Part shown: in pieces, positions 44,213 through 55,200 of the stretch
How the letters are laid out: each line of letters starts with the position of its first letter
Position numbering within the stretch: position 1 is the stretch's first letter
Assembly: GCF_027943255.1 (NCBI RefSeq)
Contig: NC_072896.1
Location: 49,626,501 to 49,690,500, forward strand
Origin: Anastrepha obliqua
Lineage: Eukaryota; Arthropoda; Insecta; Diptera; Tephritidae
Length of the DNA: 64,000 nucleotides
Direction of reading: 5' to 3'
Notes under the pieces: generated by a model
What the model saw: the letters and a program-made list of their open reading frames with translations, nothing else
What the model was told of the DNA's origin: nothing
The model's database searches: none
Translations under genes and position numbers: made by a program

Positions 44213-47200
44213 CTTTGGTTCAAATTGGAGATATTCGAACAACCGTAGTCGACGAATGGTGCCCAAACTTTTATTTTCAGCACTTTGACAAATACCAAAT
44301 TGACTGTTTTTCGACGCCTCTAACAGCAATGCTCTGCCCCTGCTGCTGAAGCTGAAGCTGCCACCGCCTCAGTTATTTTATCGCTTTTTATTCAGCAACT
44401 TTACGTTTCCTTTGCAATGTGATTTATATTGCTATCGCAAAAACTGAAGTTGCTATTTTCATTAAGTTCTTTAGAATTTTATAATTTTTGTTATTAGTCT
44501 GTGAGAAACTTACAAAAAAAAATTTCTGAACAAAAAATGAAAAACTTGTACGCTGACGTTTGACAATTCGCCCCAATTGCAAGGCACCTATGACAGCAGT
44601 TTACATTGCCACAGTGTAAAAATTATTAAACACAAGGTATTGTTACGTTAACACACAGCTGATTACTTTGCACCTTATCAAACGAGAACTCAAAATAGAA
44701 AAACAGCAACAGTTGTTTTAATATCAGTTAAGTGCACGACGTCAACAAACGAAAACGATAATATTCGGCGCAAACCAGCTGATTTGTGATAAACAAATCG
44801 AAGGGATTTATTTGAAGAAGTTGAAGGTGCCTTGTTGACTAGTAAGGTCAATGACCCAGCAAAGCAAACGAAGTGCTTCAGCTACCTTGGAAAACCCTTG
44901 TCTTCTTAGCACAATTACGTTAAGGATATTGTGGAAAGTTGTCCGGAATCGTAAATCAAGTGAATGTATTTTAGAGTAAATCGTAAAATTTTCACTAACT
45001 TGTAAATATTTACATAAATACATACATAAGCATTTGCTAAAAAATAAAATCCCATAGAATACTTAAGTAAATATTTATTTTTATCTATAGGAGTATGACT
45101 CAAAATTAGTTAAATTTATGCATTTCGTAAGTTTATATGTTTAGATAAACAAAACTTTTATAAGTTTTGGTTGAAACAGAGTTGCGAGTGTCATTCAAGC
45201 CAAGCAAACCTGCAGTTGCAATTCTACCACGAAATAGTTTGTAAAGACAACTATCATTCGGAGAAGGCGTAAAGCTGTTGGGATTTCCCTTAGTAATAAT
45301 TTGGAAATGAAGCTCGAGCCGATCTACGTTCTGCATGCGTACTATTTGGCGAACACAAAATGCGTCTGCTGGATATTCTCAGTTTGCTGCATAGTTGCAT
45401 TCTAGAAAGCTGAAATTCAGTTTGAACATTGTTTTTTTTCTTACTCGCAACACTTATTGACATATATTTCAGTCACAAAAAGCGTTAAAAATGGGTAGTA
45501 AAAATCAGAATATTATATGCATTGTTAATGAATATGTTAATAAAATTATATATCCACCTTACCAATTCCAATTTTTCATTGTATAATAAACCAAAACCAA
45601 CAAATGCATATAGTTCATATATTTTTAGTTAACCTTATTAAATATTGTTTTTACTCATTTTAATAAAAATTAAAATTTTTATAAGTTTATTTTGGTAATG
45701 GCTCTAAAATGTACTGACTGGCAACCCTGTGTGGTGAGAAAACAATCAGCTGACACGACTTCGCGGGAAAAATTTTTCATTTTACACACGTACACGATAT
45801 ATGTAACCGTCGCACGTACACAATTATGAGTTTTACTTTACCTAGCGCTCTCATAAGTTTGATCGTTACATCGGTGAGTGTGGGTTTAGGTTGAGTGGAG
45901 TTCAGGCTAGCGAGAAACGCGTGTTGCTGGTATGGTAGATTGGCCTAAGTTATTTAAAATTGTGTTTAGGTCTTGGCTAACGTATAAATGGACTATTTTT
46001 GAAGTGAAACTTCTTAGGCATCGATGGACGAGCGCGAATGGAGAGTAAAATTTCAAGGCCATGCAACGTTTTGGGCATTTTCGTTCCACGAGAGAGCAAA
46101 ATGATATAACGTATAGGACAAGGAGAGAGAGCTATACCTTACATATATCTTAGATACAATTTAGACTAATTTCTGGTTAGAAATAAAACTGCCTACTTTT
46201 TGGCGCTTGTTTGTTGCTGCAAACTTGTCGGAAATATATTTTTGGTGCCTACTTTTTGGTGTTATATTTCCTTGGTACTGTTTGGGGCGTTATTAATTTA
46301 TTTAGATAATATATATATTCTTTCTTTCTCTCTCGGGTCCCTCCCTCTTTCTTTGTCTGCTTTGGAAGTTTGATCTCAGAAGTATGTTTTAATTTATAAA
46401 CAAAAATCGCATCATAACCTATCGGTTATAACCTAATTTCATAAGAAATGGTTTTGTTTATTGGTTAAATTGGATAATATCAATGCAGATTCCTAGCAAA
46501 AAGGCTTTTCCATAGCAGTAATATATTTATAATTTCAAAATATTCTTTGGAATGGCACATAATATTTTTGGTAAAAGTTTGACGGAGCTTCTTCAGTGGT
46601 GTTTGCCATGAAAGTGACCTACAATTCTAGATCAAAAATTCTCTCCGAGGATTATCGGTAGGTATTGATAAGAATCAGAAGGTATTGATCAGTAGGTATT
46701 GATCAGAATTAAATGTTCCTTAATTACATTACAATAAATGTAATGAAAAACAAATGTTACATTCCGATCTACGTTATTTTAACTGGTCAAAACCCATCAA
46801 TTTATCTCCCCTCCTACGCCGTGCGATAAACTCTTTTAACTCGATGGACTACTTCATATTTTATGTATTAGTTCAGCTAACCACAATTGTTTCATCTTAT
46901 CAGATAAACTATCTAAATCAAACGAGTCTATTTTCGTTACCTTAACTTCTGGCGTGACACCGAAAAATATGGGCGTCAATATATTGTTAGCGGCCCGTTA
47001 TTGTTAGCTACAAAGAGCCTGAATAATTAATGTTAATTGAAAGCCACCTGTAAATGTTGGAGAGAATTCGTGAAAATGATCGGTCGCATAATTGTGCGAT
47101 CTGGCTACACGATTCCCAACCAACCCTGTGTGGAGAGTTATTTGTTTAGAATAATATTCTAAAGCAAAATATGAACAAAAACAATCACTGTTGTTGCTTT

Positions 47201-47560
47201 CCCATGGCAACAAAATAAAAACTTGTCACTGTCAAAGCTCAAATAATTGTCAATAGCGAAGAAGAATAGACGAAAGAGATAGATACTTGGATGTCCAGAA
47301 CGAAGGATTTTTTATTTCTGAAGTTTATTTGCGTAGAATATTCGACTGAGTAATCGCGTAAAAGTTAAAATAAAATTGTGATAAACGTTGTGAAATACGA
47401 AAAATTTCCATCATATTGTAAAGGAATAAGAAAAAAAATTGTGAAATATACATAATTACATAAAATTGTGCTGGGGCTAGGTGTGGGAGGCGAACATCGT
47501 AAATTCGTCGTCTCATATCCAACACCTCTATAAGCGGAATAAAAATATCGATTACTGACT
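44213..47560. other. Divergent intergenic region between Fgop2 and the Na+/H+ exchanger
   Basis: This 3.3 kb must hold both promoters and 5' untranslated sequence. I see no TATA box or initiator that stands out. At about 45190-45345 a worn plus-strand repeat resembles the tail of the SINE-like family (CAAACCTGCAGTTGCAATTC, TACCACGAAATAG, CATTCGGAGAAGGCG). CT-rich tracts lie near 46320-46360. The rest is AT-rich with no gene signature. Confidence 0.45.
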
Positions 47561-48011
47561 ATGACGACTGGTCTGGCAGTATATAATCCTGGGGGAATAA
47601 GCATGAAAAGAGTGCACCACCACAAGTGGGTTAAACGTGCAACAGCACCACATCATAGAAAAAATATACAACGAAATAATTGCCTACGAAGAAGCTTTTC
47701 ATTAGGCAACAATATCCGAAAACACAACGCAAAAGCGCTTGGAGGTGGCGATGGGGGTATTGTGTGGTTTGGTAATGACCGCGCATCACACGTACTATTC
47801 TCATTTCTACTGCTAGCAGCCCTAACGCATACCTCCAATGCAACTGCGACCGATATTGCGCTGGACGCAAAGGCCACGCTCACACATAGAATTGATAGTC
47901 TTAATCTCTTGGTTTATACCTTTTTGCTGACGTTAACTGTACTAACAATTTGGCTGTTCAAGCATCATCGTGTCTCCTGGCTACATGAAACTGGTCTTGC
48001 GGTCATTTACG
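47561..48011 (+). CDS. Nhe3: Endosomal Na+/H+ exchanger (NHE6/7/9 type), first coding exon
   Basis: The exon encodes 150 residues and one base. It starts at the first ATG after an in-frame TAA (47540-47542) and ends at donor GTAAGT (48012-48017) in phase 1. Residues 1-75 are basic and glycine-rich; 77-91 ([15 protein letters not shown]) form a signal-like hydrophobic segment; 114-133 ([20 protein letters not shown]) form a membrane helix, and then [17 protein letters not shown]. The last two match the [42 protein letters not shown] block at the start of the NHE6/7/9 exchange domain, which exchanges Na+ or K+ for H+ in endosomes. The remaining roughly 400-500 residues must be in exons outside the window or so far downstream that they are not in it. 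Nothing to the right resembles them. The start could instead be the Met at residue 15. Confidence 0.88.
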
Positions 48012-48590
48012 GTAAGTCATCAGTTCCATATGGCTAATTTGTACTGTAATTAGACGCCTTATCAATTCAAAAGTTTATGAAGGGAAGCACTCAACCTCTA
48101 CACAAAATAAATCGATCCATCAAATAATTTGATTGTAACAAAACTTGTCTACAAAATATATTGCGCGCAGTACACCCCTCCGCGCGCCTTGGCCATAAAG
48201 TACTTAGTGCTTAGTCGTAGCAAATGACAAAAGCAAATATAATCCGCGCAATATAAACAAAAGTATTATGATTCACGCTTCAGCAGTATGAAGTGCTAAC
48301 ATAATAAATATTTTTACAAACGAAAGTGTTAGTATAATCATTTAATCGCTGCGTGGTATTGATAACATAATTTTAGATACTTTCATTTTCAGAAAATACT
48401 TTGATAATTTCGCACATTTCCATGCCGTTAACCCATTTATTTACTTGTTCTTTTGGTTAATTCATAAAAAGCTGACTTATTTTGACTTTTAATAAAGATA
48501 GTAATAGTCATGCATGTGTTCAAATGTGAATTTCCCTACTGGGTATGGACGTGCATGCATTATCGACATGCCCATATGTCTACATACAAG
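48012..48590 (+). other. Start of presumed first intron of the Na+/H+ exchanger gene
   Basis: Begins with the donor GTAAGTCATC. No exon, repeat or transposon motif is seen in this part. The intron probably runs to the window's end. Confidence 0.45.
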
Positions 48591-48599
48591 ATGAAGTCC

Positions 48600-48835
48600 A
48601 AAATAAACAAGACTGAGCTAAAATAGAAACGATAGGAGCTTTGGCCTAATAACTTCGAGTTTATCTATTCAAAATAGTCCCTTCTGGCCTTGATACACTG
48701 TTTTGCGCGATCTAAAAGCTTTTCAAAAGAGTGTTTCAGCTCATTGACCGGAATGTCCTTCAGGATGTCCGTACACGCCTTTTAGATGGCTTCTACGGAC
48801 GCAAACCCTTTTCCTTTCACGGCCAAATACAAATT
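48600..48835 (-). mobile_element. Mariner C-terminal remnant
   Basis: The plus-strand phrases CAGCTCATTGACCGGAATGTC and CTTCTACGGACGCAAACCC read on the minus strand as a worn mariner C terminus (KAFRSRKTVYQG..., spaced like FE..FK.CFDDWKKRW). Homology is faint and no terminal repeats were found. Confidence 0.35.
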
Positions 48836-49007
48836 AATTGTATGTAAAGCCGAACAATTCCCTATATAATTTCCATCAAATCATAATTGGTTCAAAGTAG
48901 ACGATCTCTAGGTTTATTATTCACATTTACATTGAATAAATTAAATTGTTATGATTCTTTTTCTTCGAAACACAATTACAGCTGTGCAAATTGCCAATAG
49001 CGTATAC

Positions 49008-49026
49008 GTTGTTGTTGTTGCTGTTG
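49008..49026. repeat. Short (GTT)n tract
   Basis: Five GTT units and a GCTGTTGTG continuation. On the minus strand this is (CAA)n, the tail type of the Jockey-like LINEs here, but no LINE sequence is seen beside it. Confidence 0.6.
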
Positions 49027-49233
49027 TGACAGCCAGCAAATACCTTAAGTGTCTACAATAATCACGTTTTGTGTTATAATTATCATCCTATAGAAAAATG
49101 ATTGAAGTTGAAACACTTTGCATGAATTCCATTTCTATGAAAGGTTTTCGTCATTTCCAATCGGGCATGTAACGTAATCAAGGAGATTGATTATGTGTGA
49201 ATAATTTGAATAATAGAAAATTGAGATGAACTA

Positions 49234-49835
49234 CAGTAGGTTCTGTTTTTATGCGGTAGATACGTTCCGCAAGAAACAGCATAAAAAAAACAGCATAAAA
49301 AAAGCTACTAGTTCTATAGTAAAACTATAGATACGTTTCAAATGCTAAAACCGCATAAATCTGAAATAATGTAATAAAATCGCATAAAAAAGGGCACTAG
49401 TCCCATATTATAACTATAGATACGTTCCATAGACCGCGTGAATCTGAAATAATTAAATAAAATCGCATAAACAAAACATTGTATTTTTGAAAATTATATC
49501 TTTATTTAAGAAACGTCGAAATCGAAAAATAAATTTAAGTCAGAAATAGAATCAGACAATACCCACATGTTGCGCGTTCGTTTAGGATTTGGCGTAAAAT
49601 CACTTTCGTCACTTTAGGAAATGTACACATCTTATCTGGATAGTTATGCATGCGGTTCCATACTTGTAGGGTTAGCATTTCTGATGAAATCTGTGATGAG
49701 TTTTTGCTTAGCTGGTTTAGAATCTTGTTTATATGTACAATTACCGATAGGTCGACATGCATTTTGTAATTTAAAAAAAAACCGCACTATTTCAAAACCG
49801 CATAAAAAAAAGCCGCATAAAAACAGAACCTACTG
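49234..49835. mobile_element. Pogo/Tigger-like MITE with internal tandem units
   Basis: Perfect inverted termini of at least 23 bp (CAGTAGGTTCTGTTTTTATG and onward) with TA on both outer sides (49232-49233, 49836-49837). CAGTRG at the end is the pogo/Tigger style. The left interior holds about three direct repeats of roughly 85-90 bp starting AGATACGTT and containing ATCGCATAAA. It has no coding capacity. Intact ends suggest fairly recent mobility with a foreign transposase. Confidence 0.9.
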
Positions 49836-50002
49836 TATTTACTTTCATGTTCAAGTAATAGTGGCATTTTTTTTTTTTTGTAAATAAACCGATTATTATT
49901 AAAATAGGGGTAGGGTCTGTAACTTCCGGACTACTCGCCAATAAAGTTTCTTAGCGCATTGAGCAAATTTCTATCATTCGAAAAATATATAAGTACATAC
50001 TA

Positions 50003-51308
50003 CTGTGGGCAAAAAGTAAGGTGAAGTTGGTTGTAAAATGAAAAATCTTTATTTATTCTTGTAAATCAATTTCATCCCCTTCAAAAGAGTCCCCTCTCGA
50101 TGAAATACACTTATGCCACCGATTTTTCCAATCCCCGAAACATGCCAAATAGTCCATTTCCGGTATAGCCATCAGCACCTTCTTCGATTCAGCTTTTATC
50201 TCCTCAATCAACTCGAAACGCCTTCCCGGAGTGGTCTCTTGAGTTTTGGGAATAGCCAGTAGTCACACGGAGCCAAATCAGGCGAATACGGCGGTTGCGG
50301 AACGATATGCGTGGAATTTTTGGCGAAATGGTCACGAAGAACGAGTGCAGTGTGAGACGGTGCATTATCGTGATGCAAAAACCAAGAGTTGTTGGCCCAT
50401 AATTCTGGTCTTTTTAGACGAATTGCTTCACGTAAACGACGCATAACGCTCAAATAATATTCCTTATTAACAGTTTGGCCAGGTGGAAGGAATTCATAGT
50501 GCACCACACCACGAAAATCGAAAAAAACTGTCATTATGACCTTTATTTTTGAACGACTTTGACGTGCTCTTTTCGGTCTGGCCTCGCCTTTAGCACGATA
50601 TTCGCTTGATTGGTCGGTTGTTTCAGGGTCGTAAGCATAAATCCAAGTCTCATCTCCCGTAATGATGCATTTGAGCTTGTCCTGATAGTCTGAAAGCATC
50701 GTTTCACACACATCAACGCGACGACTTTTTTCCAAGAAATTGAGAGTTTTCGGTACCAAACGAGATTTGACTTTTCGTAGGCCCAAATGGTCTTTCAAAA
50801 AGGGTTTTCACAGATCCTTCTGATATTCCTATCATATCAGTAAGGTCTTTAACAGTCACCGACGATTTTTGAGCACTAACTCCTTCACTTTATTGACGAG
50901 TTGGTCATCTGTTGACGTCGATGGTCGTCCGGAGCGCTCCAAGTCATCAACACGTTCTCGACCCTCTTTGAAGTCTTTGCACCACTTATAAACATTTTTC
51001 TGCAGCATGGTCGAATCACCAAATGCCTTCTGCAACATGCTAAACGTTTCCGCAGCCGAAATTTCATTCCGCAAACAAAATTTGATGGCACTTCTCTGCT
51101 CAATCAAATCAGAGATTGTAAAAATCGAAAAATGCACTCTTGGTCGTTTGGTAAGCACAAGCGTAAATATATTACTGATAATGACATTCACATGAAAGTT
51201 GGCCCAGATGTTATTAACAGTGCTGCCAACTCATGAAAAAAATAACTAGAGCGAAATTTTAATCCCGCGAAGTTTGACAAATAAATTCACCTTACTTTTT
51301 GCCCACAG
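50003..51308 (-). mobile_element. Full-length mariner element
   Basis: A 1306-bp element flanked by TA (50001-50002 and 51309-51310) with inverted ends CTGTGGGCAAAAAGTAAGGT matching over at least 23 bp. Its transposase runs on the minus strand (next entry). Good ends combined with a broken gene make it a non-autonomous copy. Confidence 0.94.
50065..51191 (-). pseudogene. Mariner transposase with at least three frameshifts
   Basis: From the left of the protein: ISDLIEQRSAIKFCLRNEIS, AAETFSMLQKAFGDST, VYKWCKDFKEGRERVDDLER and SGRPSTSTDD (N-terminal helix-turn-helix). A one-base loss then shifts the frame near 50860 and an extra T shifts it back near 50797. Next come IITGDETWIYAYDPET (first Asp), HHDNAPSHTALVLRDHF (second Asp) and PPYSPDLAPCDYWLFPKLK (third Asp). 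A third shift near 50225 precedes the C terminus (IPEMDYLACFGDW, RWHKCISSRGDSFEGDEIDL), whose stop is near 50065. All three catalytic residues survive. Start chosen by homology only. Confidence 0.9.
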
Positions 51309-51604
51309 TAGTATGTACATAACATATAATATCTGCCGAAACCCGAACAGAAATTAAATATTTCGAAAGTCGGTGCCAAATTGTACACCTCGCCGCTAAT
51401 CTCTGCGCAGCCAAAGTCAAACATCCTAAAAACAACAGCAATAATAATCATTGGAGTTTGCAAACTTTGTTGAGTATTTGGCCACTCCACCCTGTGGTGT
51501 GCGTCTGATCTTTTCCACAAATGGAACGGCAGGTGTTTTTTATGTGGAACTTTTTCGTGCCACTGCGAGGTTTGCTATTACCTGTCGATGATCGAATGCT
51601 ATTA

Positions 51605-52514
51605 CTAGGTTGTTCAATAAGTTTTGCGGTTCGATAAGAAAAGCCGTCGCTACTAGCCAAAATTTTTTTTGTTATGTTGGTACACTCTTCATGTGAACGT
51701 ACGTGAAGTTTCATTTTAATCTTTGTTTACAAGCCATTTAGTACCAACGTGTCACAGCATTTCCTACAATGGAAAAATCAAGTATCCTGCAGTGATTGAA
51801 TTTTTAATTTTGGGAAGGTTTAAAAGCAAAGGAAATTTATGAACGAATGTTGAAAGTGTATAAGGACTTTTCGCCATCAATTAGTGTAATAGAAATATGG
51901 GTTGCTGAATTTAAACGAGGTCCTACAAGCCTTGAAGACGATCCACATCAAGGACGTCCAAAAACAGCAACAAAGCCAGAAATCATAAAAATCAGGATCT
52001 CGTAAGGAAAAAAAATCGTTTTCATCTGGACAATGCACCGGTTCACAATAGGCTTTTTGGCAATGGCTAAAATCCATGAATTGTTGGAGCATCCATCGTA
52101 TTCACCAAATTTGGCCCCTAGCGACTTCCAACTGTTTCCAGACCTAAACAAATGTACGGGTGAGAAGCGTTTTCCATCAAATGATACGATCAAAGCAGCT
52201 GTGGAGACGTATTTTGCAATTATTTTTGCAACGTTCCCACGACAGTCGGTTCTACGTTACCGGATCGACCCGGATTTATATCGGGCCAAGGACTGTCACT
52301 TCAGGAGCATTCCCCATATATGTATGGGGAATGTTTATGCTGATACAACAACAAAAACAGCAACGTATTTCCGGATTCTCACTCAAGGGTGGAATTCATA
52401 AAATAAATTGGAATCTGGTTGGAGCAAGTGAATTGATGTTCAGGGAAACTATACTGAGTGGGTTTGAAACCATAAGTGTTTTTCTTACCGAACCGTAAAA
52501 CTTGAACAACCTAG
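51605..52514 (+). mobile_element. Mariner, internally deleted and carrying a LINE tail
   Basis: TA (51603-51604) precedes CTAGGTTGTTCAA and TA (52515-52516) follows TTGAACAACCTAG. Inside, MEKSS, FWEGLKAKEIYERMLKVYKD and VAEFKRGPTSLEDDPHQGRP form the N-terminal DNA-binding part; a deletion then joins it to FHLDNAPVHNRLFG (second Asp) and PSYSPNLAPSDFQLFPDLNK (third Asp). From 52228 to 52350 a LINE 3'-end repeat interrupts the C terminus. At 910 bp, with the first Asp missing, it cannot be active. Confidence 0.88.
52228..52350 (+). repeat. LINE 3'-end repeat, copy 2, inside a mariner
   Basis: CCCACGACAGTCGGTTCTAC, ACCCGGATTTATATCGGGCC and GGAGCATTCCCCATATATGT end in GATACAACAACAAAAACAGC. It matches 42410-42545 in order and orientation. 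Only the terminal part was inserted, as in a strongly 5'-truncated retrotransposition. Confidence 0.85.
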
Positions 52515-53005
52515 TAGAATTAACTTTTTCTATCATTCGGTGTTTTATGCCCATTAAGCTACGGCTGCGCCCGTGTACATTTGTATAAAATTCCAATTAA
52601 TTTAATCTGCAATGCATGTTTCTGGAAAATCCTAATATCATACTTTTATAAAGTTATAGTACTATAGAATTTAATTATATTATAGTACTTTTCATACTGA
52701 AACATGGCAATCAGAAAAAAGACCCAAAGCAAAAAATAATAGTATGTGCTGAACAGCTTAACTGTTTATACTACATAGTTACATACAGTTGCCGTCAACA
52801 AACTAGAAGCACACAGGTTCTTTCTTCTATTAGTCAGCCGAGTCAAGTTTTACTAATAATAACTCCGTGCTTGTTCGAAATTTGGGCAAAGATTCTCATG
52901 GTTGATGTTATTTAAATGACACATTCTAATTTCATGGCCACATTGGCTTCAGTCTTCGAGTTAGCGGTATTTGGAAATGTCACCCAGTCTCGTGAAAGCT
53001 ATGTA
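52515..53005. other. Short unassigned stretch with a worn SINE piece
   Basis: 52510-52575 on the minus strand resembles the SINE head region (CACGGGCGCAGCCGTAGCTT, CACCGAATGATAGAAAAAGT). Otherwise AT-rich with no motif. Confidence 0.35.
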
Positions 53006-54480
53006 ACACATGGGTTGAAAAGCTCCGGTCCTAATAAAGGAAACACGTTTTTGCTTTTGTTAAAAATTAGCTTTATTCATCGACGTATTTTCCATCAAGA
53101 AACCGCAATCATTCCAGCGCCGCTCTAACATTTCAATACTAGTTTTGTAGATCGATTTACCTTTTGCCTCAAAATAGGCCTCAGTTTCAGCGATAACTTC
53201 TTCATTCAAGTGAAATTACTAACCGACGAGCATTTTTTTAGGTCTGCGACCAGCCATTAGTCGCTGGAAGCAAAATCTGACGAATACAGTGGATGTGGGA
53301 GAAATTCGAAGTTCAATTCATGTAGTTTTGCCATTATTTTGATTGACTTGTGACACGGCGCGTTGTCTTGATGAATAAAAAAAGGGAGCAAACGTGGCAC
53401 CCACTTTGAACAGAGCTAATTCATTGTCAAATATTCTTCTTCTTAATTGGCGCGATAACCGCTTACGCGATTTTGGCCGAGTTTAACAAAGCGCGCCAGT
53501 CGTTTATTTCTCGTGCTAACCGGCGTCAGTTGGACACACCAAGTGAAGCCAAGTCCTTCCCCACCTGATCTTTCCAACGCAGAAGAGGCTTTCCTCTTCC
53601 TCTGCTACCACTATTCGGACGACATGACCCAGCCAACGTAGCCGGTGGATCTTTATTCGCTGCGCTATGTCAATGTCGTCGTAAAGCTCATACAGCTCAT
53701 CGTTCCATCGTCTGCAATATTCGCCGTTGCCAACGTGCAAAGGTCCAAAAATCTTACGCAGAATCTTTCTCTCAAACACTCCAAGCGTCGCTTCATCAGA
53801 TGTTGTCATCGTCCACGCTTCTGCGCCATATGTTAGGACGGGCATGATGATAGTCTTGTAGAGTGTTAGTTTTGTCAAAGTCCTTTACAACATCGAAATC
53901 ATAACTCTCAACAGTGGCGTGGGTGCCGATACGCGAGTGCGCCGACTGTTTTTCTGATAACAGGAGGTACTTCGTTTTGTCCTCGTTCACCACCAGACCC
54001 ATTCGCTTTGCTTTTTTATCCAGTTTGGAGAAGGCAGAATTAACCGCGTGGTTGTTAAGGCCGATGATGTCAAATGCTCATACAATATATAGCCAACTCG
54101 TGCTTTCTGATATCAGTTTTCGATCATTCAGAACGATTTTGTGAATTTTTTGATGCTTTCTGTTGTTATGCATCATCGGTGTCTCTACGACCATGTTTAA
54201 CAGCAAACCATCGTTTTATTGTTGTTTCTGATTGAGCGGAGTGCCCATAACACTTTTCAAGCCATTGCTTCGCTTAAACGGTTTTTCCCCCCATTAAAAA
54301 TTAAAAAAACGGAATTCTTGGAATGGATCAAATTGTTTTGAAAATAACAAAAGTAGATGAATAGAATATCATGAAATTTTAACAGCTGTCTTTTTGAGGT
54401 TACTACTAACTGAAAAAGAGGTGAATGCAATAAAACTCGTGCCATCTATGTGTTAGGCCCTCACTTTTCAGCCCATGTGC
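53006..54480 (-). mobile_element. Mariner with nested LINE
   Basis: The left end ACACATGGGTTGAAAAGCTC and right end ACTTTTCAGCCCATGTG are inverted copies, also matching the terminus at 18111. On the minus strand pieces of transposase are found around the insertion: CFNIMPYI..., HQDNAPCHKSI-like (53320-53390; second Asp), FELLPHP-like then a degenerate third motif. TGTCAAAT occurs on both sides of the LINE at 53433-54067. The remaining element is about 840 bp long and internally deleted. Confidence 0.82.
53433..54067 (-). mobile_element. YGAEAW-family LINE nested in a mariner
   Basis: Bounded by an 8-bp duplication TGTCAAAT (53425-53432 and 54068-54075). The minus strand reads GLVVNEDKTKYLLLSEKQSA, ATVESYDFDVVKDF, VLTYGAEAWTMTTSDEATLG, VFERKILRKIFGPLHVGNGE, YELYDDIDIAQRIKIHRLRW and LGHVVRI; the 3' end is CCAATTAAGAAGAAGAAT. 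It is 5' truncated, with a deletion between VKDF and TKLTLYKT and a frameshift near 53540. The complete 3' end and readable duplication show insertion by target-primed reverse transcription. Confidence 0.92.
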
Positions 54481-54790
54481 CAATCTGACAAAACGAGGGA
54501 TACCATTAAATTAAGCAAGGTCAACTGTCAAAATCTTTGCTCGAAGAAAGTTGAAAGTCCGAGCATAATGTAATTATTAGAAATTTGTTCGGAATTTAAT
54601 CAGTCTCGCAATGTGCAATAACAGCAAATACAGTTATTTTATTATTTTATATGAAATACAGCAAGTTTTTTTTCTAAATTAACTACAACATAAGAAATGT
54701 AGTAAACGGAAGCCCTCATCGGAAACAAGGAACCCAAATAACTTCCACTAAGAAAGCCAAACTAACTAATGGTGCAAAGAAATTATTTAA
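54481..54790. other. Short unassigned stretch
   Basis: AT-rich sequence with no recognised motif. Confidence 0.3.
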
Positions 54791-54792
54791 GG

Positions 54793-55200
54793 GGTCCCGG
54801 TGGTCCAGAGCTCGAAAATTTTGAGTATTTTCAGGAATTTTTTTTTTACAATAAAAAAAATTAAAAACAATATTTAAATTTTTTAGGCTTTTTATTTAAC
54901 TTCTTTTTCATAGAAAAAGGAAAAAAAATTTCTTAATTTTAATAAATTTAAAAATGGCGCTGAAGTTGACCGTCTAGAAAAATTGGCCTCGGACGGTGTT
55001 GTCCACTTTGGCTCTTCTATTTATCTGAAACACAAAGACCAAAAAGTTATTAATCAGTATGACTGTAGCTGGGATTTCTTCAGTTTTTTAATATAATAAA
55101 AAAAAAACAAACGAAATAATTGAAATAAAACATTAAAATTTCAGACGATTTAGTTGAATAGGCCGAAGAAAGTAGTTTTGAAATAATTCAGCTTAAAGTT
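54793..55200 (+). repeat. Dispersed non-coding repeat, copy 2
   Basis: GTCCCGGTGGTCC, GCGCTGAAGTTGACC, GACGGTGTTGTCCACTTTGG and CTCTTCTATTTATCTGAAAC repeat the order of 37305-37600. Differences of several percent and changed A- or T-run lengths indicate an old family. Confidence 0.75.
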
